Position numbers and translations under genes: made by a program. Below are positions 6,887-8,773 of a DNA stretch of 8,773 nt, in pieces. The notes beneath the pieces are model-generated. The model was given only the letters and a program-made list of their open reading frames with translations, had not been told where the DNA came from and did no database searches. This DNA comes from Actinomycetes bacterium (lineage in GTDB: Bacteria > Actinomycetota > Acidimicrobiia > Acidimicrobiales > RAAP-2): the NCBI GenBank assembly GCA_021850345.1, contig JAJZMN010000096.1, positions 1 to 8,773 on the forward strand, written 5' to 3'. How positions within the stretch are numbered: the first letter of the stretch is position 1; every line of letters begins with the position of its first letter.

Positions 6887-8419
6887 ATGACGATGCAGGT
6901 CGGCGAGCTCCTCGGTCTCCCCCACCTGCGGATGAGCCTCCTTGCCGGCCCGAGCGGGCTCGAGCGTCACGTGACCTGGGCCCACTCGTCCGATCTGGCG
7001 GCGCCCTGGGACTGGATCGCAGGCGGCGAGCTCCTCATGAAGAACGGCAGGACCATGCCGCGGAGCGCCGACGGCCAGGTCGCGTTTCTCCGCAAGCTCG
7101 CAGCTGCCGCGGCAGCTGGGCTCCTGATCGGTTCGGACCCGCGGACGCCAGCCCTCACCAGGAGGGCGCGCGACGAAGCAGGGACCCTCGGCCTGCCGGT
7201 CCTCGAGGTCCCCTACTCGATCAGCTTTCTCGCCGTGAGCCGCGCGGTCGCCGACGCGTCGATGGAGGACGAGGCTCGCAGGATGGCGCGGGCAGAGCGA
7301 ATCTACGCAGTGATCCGGGACGCGCTGCGCACACCGTCGCCTGCATCGTTCGTCCGCAAGCTCGAGGCCGAGCTCGGCCACCGGCTCTACGTGCTCGACG
7401 CGGCCGAGCTCTTCCCTGCCCTGCGCGGCACGAGGCCACCGGACGACCGTCTCGCCGAACAGATCCGAGCGAGCCTTCGTGCTCGCGACCGGCAATTGCC
7501 GGCGGTGCTCCGGCTTCCCGACCTCGGGCGGAGGAGCGCGGTGATGGTGGAGGTGCCCTTCGAGGATCCCACGGTGCTCGTGGGTCAGCGCTCGGACCGC
7601 AGGACATTCGACGCCTCGCTTCTCCACCATGCCGCCACGGCCGTCGCGGTGGTGCTCGGTCACCAGGCGCTGCGCGACGCCGCCGAGGTGCAGGAGGGGG
7701 CAGCTTTGCTCGGCCAGCTCCTCGACGCGACGATCGGGGCGGCGGCCGCCGAGGCCGGTCTTCATCGCCAAGGGCTCTCGCTCACGAAGTGCCGGCTGCT
7801 GGTCGGCCGTGGGGAGCTCGTGACGGCGCCCCGCAGGGTGGCCCACGCATTGCGCCGTTCGGGCGTCGCGCACATCCTGGCGCAGCGCGCCGACGTGTCC
7901 TGGGCGCTGATGAGCGGTGCAGATGCCGCGTCTGTGGGCCCCAGGGTCCTGCTCGACCACCTTCCTGCCGGCGCGGTCGTGGGGATCAGTGCTCCGGTCG
8001 CGACTGCGGTGAGGGTCCCCGAAGCTGCACGAGAGGCGCTGTTCGCCTCAGGCGTCGCTCCGCAGCGCGGCGGCATCGCAGCGTATGGCGAGCTGGGCCA
8101 CCTCCCGGTGGTCCGCGACGAGGCGGAAGCGCGGGCGGTCGTCGGTGGCATCCTCGGACCCGTCCTGGACTACGACCGGCAGCACGGGGCGGAGCTGCTC
8201 GAGACCCTGCGGACGTTCCTGACGTGCGGACGGTCGTGGATCCGCGCGGCGGAGGAGCTGCACGTGCACCGCCAGACCGTCGTCTACCGCATCTCGCGGG
8301 TGGAGAGGCTGACCGGGAAGCATGTCTCGGAGACGGCTGACCTGGCCGGCCTGTGGTTCGCGGTGTCGGCGTACGGACTGCTGGCCGACATGCAGCGGTT
8401 GGGCCCCGCCAGCGGCTGA
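6887..8419 (+). CDS. PucR-family transcriptional regulator (second copy)
   Basis: The 510-residue protein has a PucR N-terminal domain (about 1-125), including VGELLGLPHLRMSLLAGPSG, VTWAHSSDLAAPWDWIAGGE and LPVLEVPYSISFLAVSRAV. A middle region follows, then a canonical PucR helix-turn-helix at about 446-480, with SWIRAAEELHVHRQTVVYRI and RVERLTGK. This matches the family consensus better than the first PucR gene does. It is divergent from the permease operon across 247 nt that hold repeated GTCTAC motifs, so it is the best candidate for local control of uptake and catabolism. ATG 6887 is followed by another in-frame ATG at 6893; a G-run upstream serves either and the choice changes only two residues. 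The effector ligand is unknown; a nucleobase or its breakdown product is likely from the family. Confidence 0.92.
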   Translation: MTMQVGELLGLPHLRMSLLAGPSGLERHVTWAHSSDLAAPWDWIAGGELLMKNGRTMPRSADGQVAFLRKLAAAAAAGLLIGSDPRTPALTRRARDEAGTLGLPVLEVPYSISFLAVSRAVADASMEDEARRMARAERIYAVIRDALRTPSPASFVRKLEAELGHRLYVLDAAELFPALRGTRPPDDRLAEQIRASLRARDRQLPAVLRLPDLGRRSAVMVEVPFEDPTVLVGQRSDRRTFDASLLHHAATAVAVVLGHQALRDAAEVQEGAALLGQLLDATIGAAAAEAGLHRQGLSLTKCRLLVGRGELVTAPRRVAHALRRSGVAHILAQRADVSWALMSGADAASVGPRVLLDHLPAGAVVGISAPVATAVRVPEAAREALFASGVAPQRGGIAAYGELGHLPVVRDEAEARAVVGGILGPVLDYDRQHGAELLETLRTFLTCGRSWIRAAEELHVHRQTVVYRISRVERLTGKHVSETADLAGLWFAVSAYGLLADMQRLGPASG

Positions 8420-8421
8420 GC

Positions 8422-8440
8422 GGCTGGGTGGCTGGGTGGG
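8422..8440 (+). other. G-rich tract with quadruplex potential after pucR
   Basis: Just after the second pucR stop codon, five runs of two or three G are separated by one or two bases. This fits a two-tetrad G-quadruplex motif in the 3' end of the mRNA. In a genome this GC-rich such tracts can arise by chance. Confidence 0.3.
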
Positions 8441-8490
8441 TTCAGGTCTCCGGACGCGAGGCGGACCCGTGAGCGCAGCAGCCACCGAGT

Positions 8491-8527
8491 GTGGGTGACG
8501 CCCTGCACCGGCGGACCGTCACTCCAC
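8491..8527. terminator. Inverted repeat between convergent genes, possible terminator
   Basis: GTGGGTGACG (8491-8500) pairs with CGTCACTCCAC (8517-8527), giving ten base pairs with one bulged base and a 16-nt loop. It lies between the convergent second pucR and hxlR-like genes, where a bidirectional terminator would be expected. No T-run follows on either strand, so it is not a standard intrinsic terminator. Confidence 0.35.
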
Positions 8528-8636
8528 GACGATCTGAGGCTGCGCCACCTGGCGCCGCCCTCGTCCATGCCCCGACTACTGCATGTGGCGCGCGGACCGT
8601 TCCCGCGAGCGGACCTGGCGTGACGGGGGTTCAGCT

Positions 8637-8678
8637 GCTCAAGAGGTGCTCACGAGCGGCTCAAGAGGTGCTCACGAG
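8637..8678. repeat. Perfect 20-bp tandem direct repeat across the hxlR-like stop codon
   Basis: The sequence beginning GCTCAAGAGGTG and ending CTCACGAG occurs at 8637-8656 and again, without mismatch, at 8659-8678, with 2 nt between (period 22). The right copy holds the stop codon and last codons of the HxlR-like gene; the left copy lies downstream of that stop. A local duplication by replication slippage is the simplest explanation. Confidence 0.8.
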
Positions 8679-8773
8679 GTGCTCTCGGCCCCAGCGCTCG
8701 AGCGCCTCGAGGGCCGGGCGCAGCGCCTCGCCCCGGGCGGTCAGCGCGTAGCGCACGCTGACCGGGGGCCCGC
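8661..8773 (-). CDS. HxlR-family transcriptional regulator, C-terminal end
   Basis: Reading the minus strand, an open frame enters from the right edge and ends at TGA (8661-8663). The visible residues, about 36, include PPVSVRYALTARGEALRPAL followed by EALERWGREHL. This is the characteristic HxlR winged-helix end: 'V.Y.LT..G..L.P.L..L..WG..H'. Members are small (about 100-150 residues) DNA-binding proteins, often sensing electrophiles or redox state. The start and DNA-recognition helix lie outside the window. Its stop codon is inside a 20-bp tandem duplication. It converges with the second pucR gene, and nothing ties it to the catabolic operon. Confidence 0.8.
   Translation of the reverse strand, partial: GPPVSVRYALTARGEALRPALEALERWGREHLVSTS

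Noticed and set aside
6641..7960. 439-residue open frame on the minus strand opposite the second pucR
   Set aside because: It lies antisense to a clear PucR gene and across the control region. Its composition is arginine-, proline- and histidine-rich with no domain, as expected for a shadow frame in GC-rich DNA.
6784..8340. 518-residue open frame on the plus strand overlapping the second pucR
   Set aside because: It is another frame of the same DNA, dominated by arginine, glycine, alanine and proline. The PucR frame has recognisable domains throughout.
8491..8751. 86-residue plus-strand frame in the right-hand intergenic region
   Set aside because: It begins in the inverted repeat, runs antisense through the HxlR-like gene, and has no ribosome site or recognisable domain.

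Overview
The window comes from a high-GC bacterium, most likely an actinobacterium. Codon third positions are almost all G or C, two complete PucR-family regulators are present, and the left edge carries the tail of a luciferase-like oxidoreductase of the kind that often uses coenzyme F420. No RNA genes, CRISPR arrays or insertion sequences are visible. I cannot assign a genus.

Layout, left to right: (1) 1-132, + strand, the last 43 residues of a luciferase-like (LLM class) oxidoreductase. It converges on (2) a PucR regulator, 157-1797, - strand. (3) 1870-5153, - strand, holds three tightly packed enzyme genes, in transcription order a CodA-type cytosine deaminase, a NodB-fold 'polysaccharide deacetylase' and an agmatinase-family ureohydrolase. 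They are preceded 22 nt upstream by (4) an NCS1 purine/pyrimidine permease, 5176-6639, - strand. (5) A 247-nt divergent intergenic region, 6640-6886, carries a three-copy GTCTAC motif and a good -35 box. (6) A second PucR regulator, 6887-8419, + strand. (7) A 241-nt non-coding stretch with an inverted repeat and a perfect 20-bp tandem duplication. (8) The 3' end of an HxlR-family regulator, 8661-8773, - strand, cut by the window edge.

The four genes from permease to ureohydrolase look like one operon: the gaps are 22 nt, a 17-nt overlap and 7 nt. The first PucR gene follows on the same strand after 72 nt and may be co-transcribed. The second PucR gene is divergent from the permease and is the obvious candidate regulator of the operon. 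The parts suggest uptake and catabolism of a nitrogen-rich heterocycle: import by the NCS1 carrier, deamination by CodA, hydrolytic ring opening by the NodB-fold enzyme (its relatives include allantoinase PuuE and a bacterial imidase), then removal of urea or a similar group by the ureohydrolase. The transport and deamination steps are well supported by sequence. The last two substrates are inference. Cytosine and creatinine are both reasonable starting compounds, since CodA-type enzymes are known to act on both.
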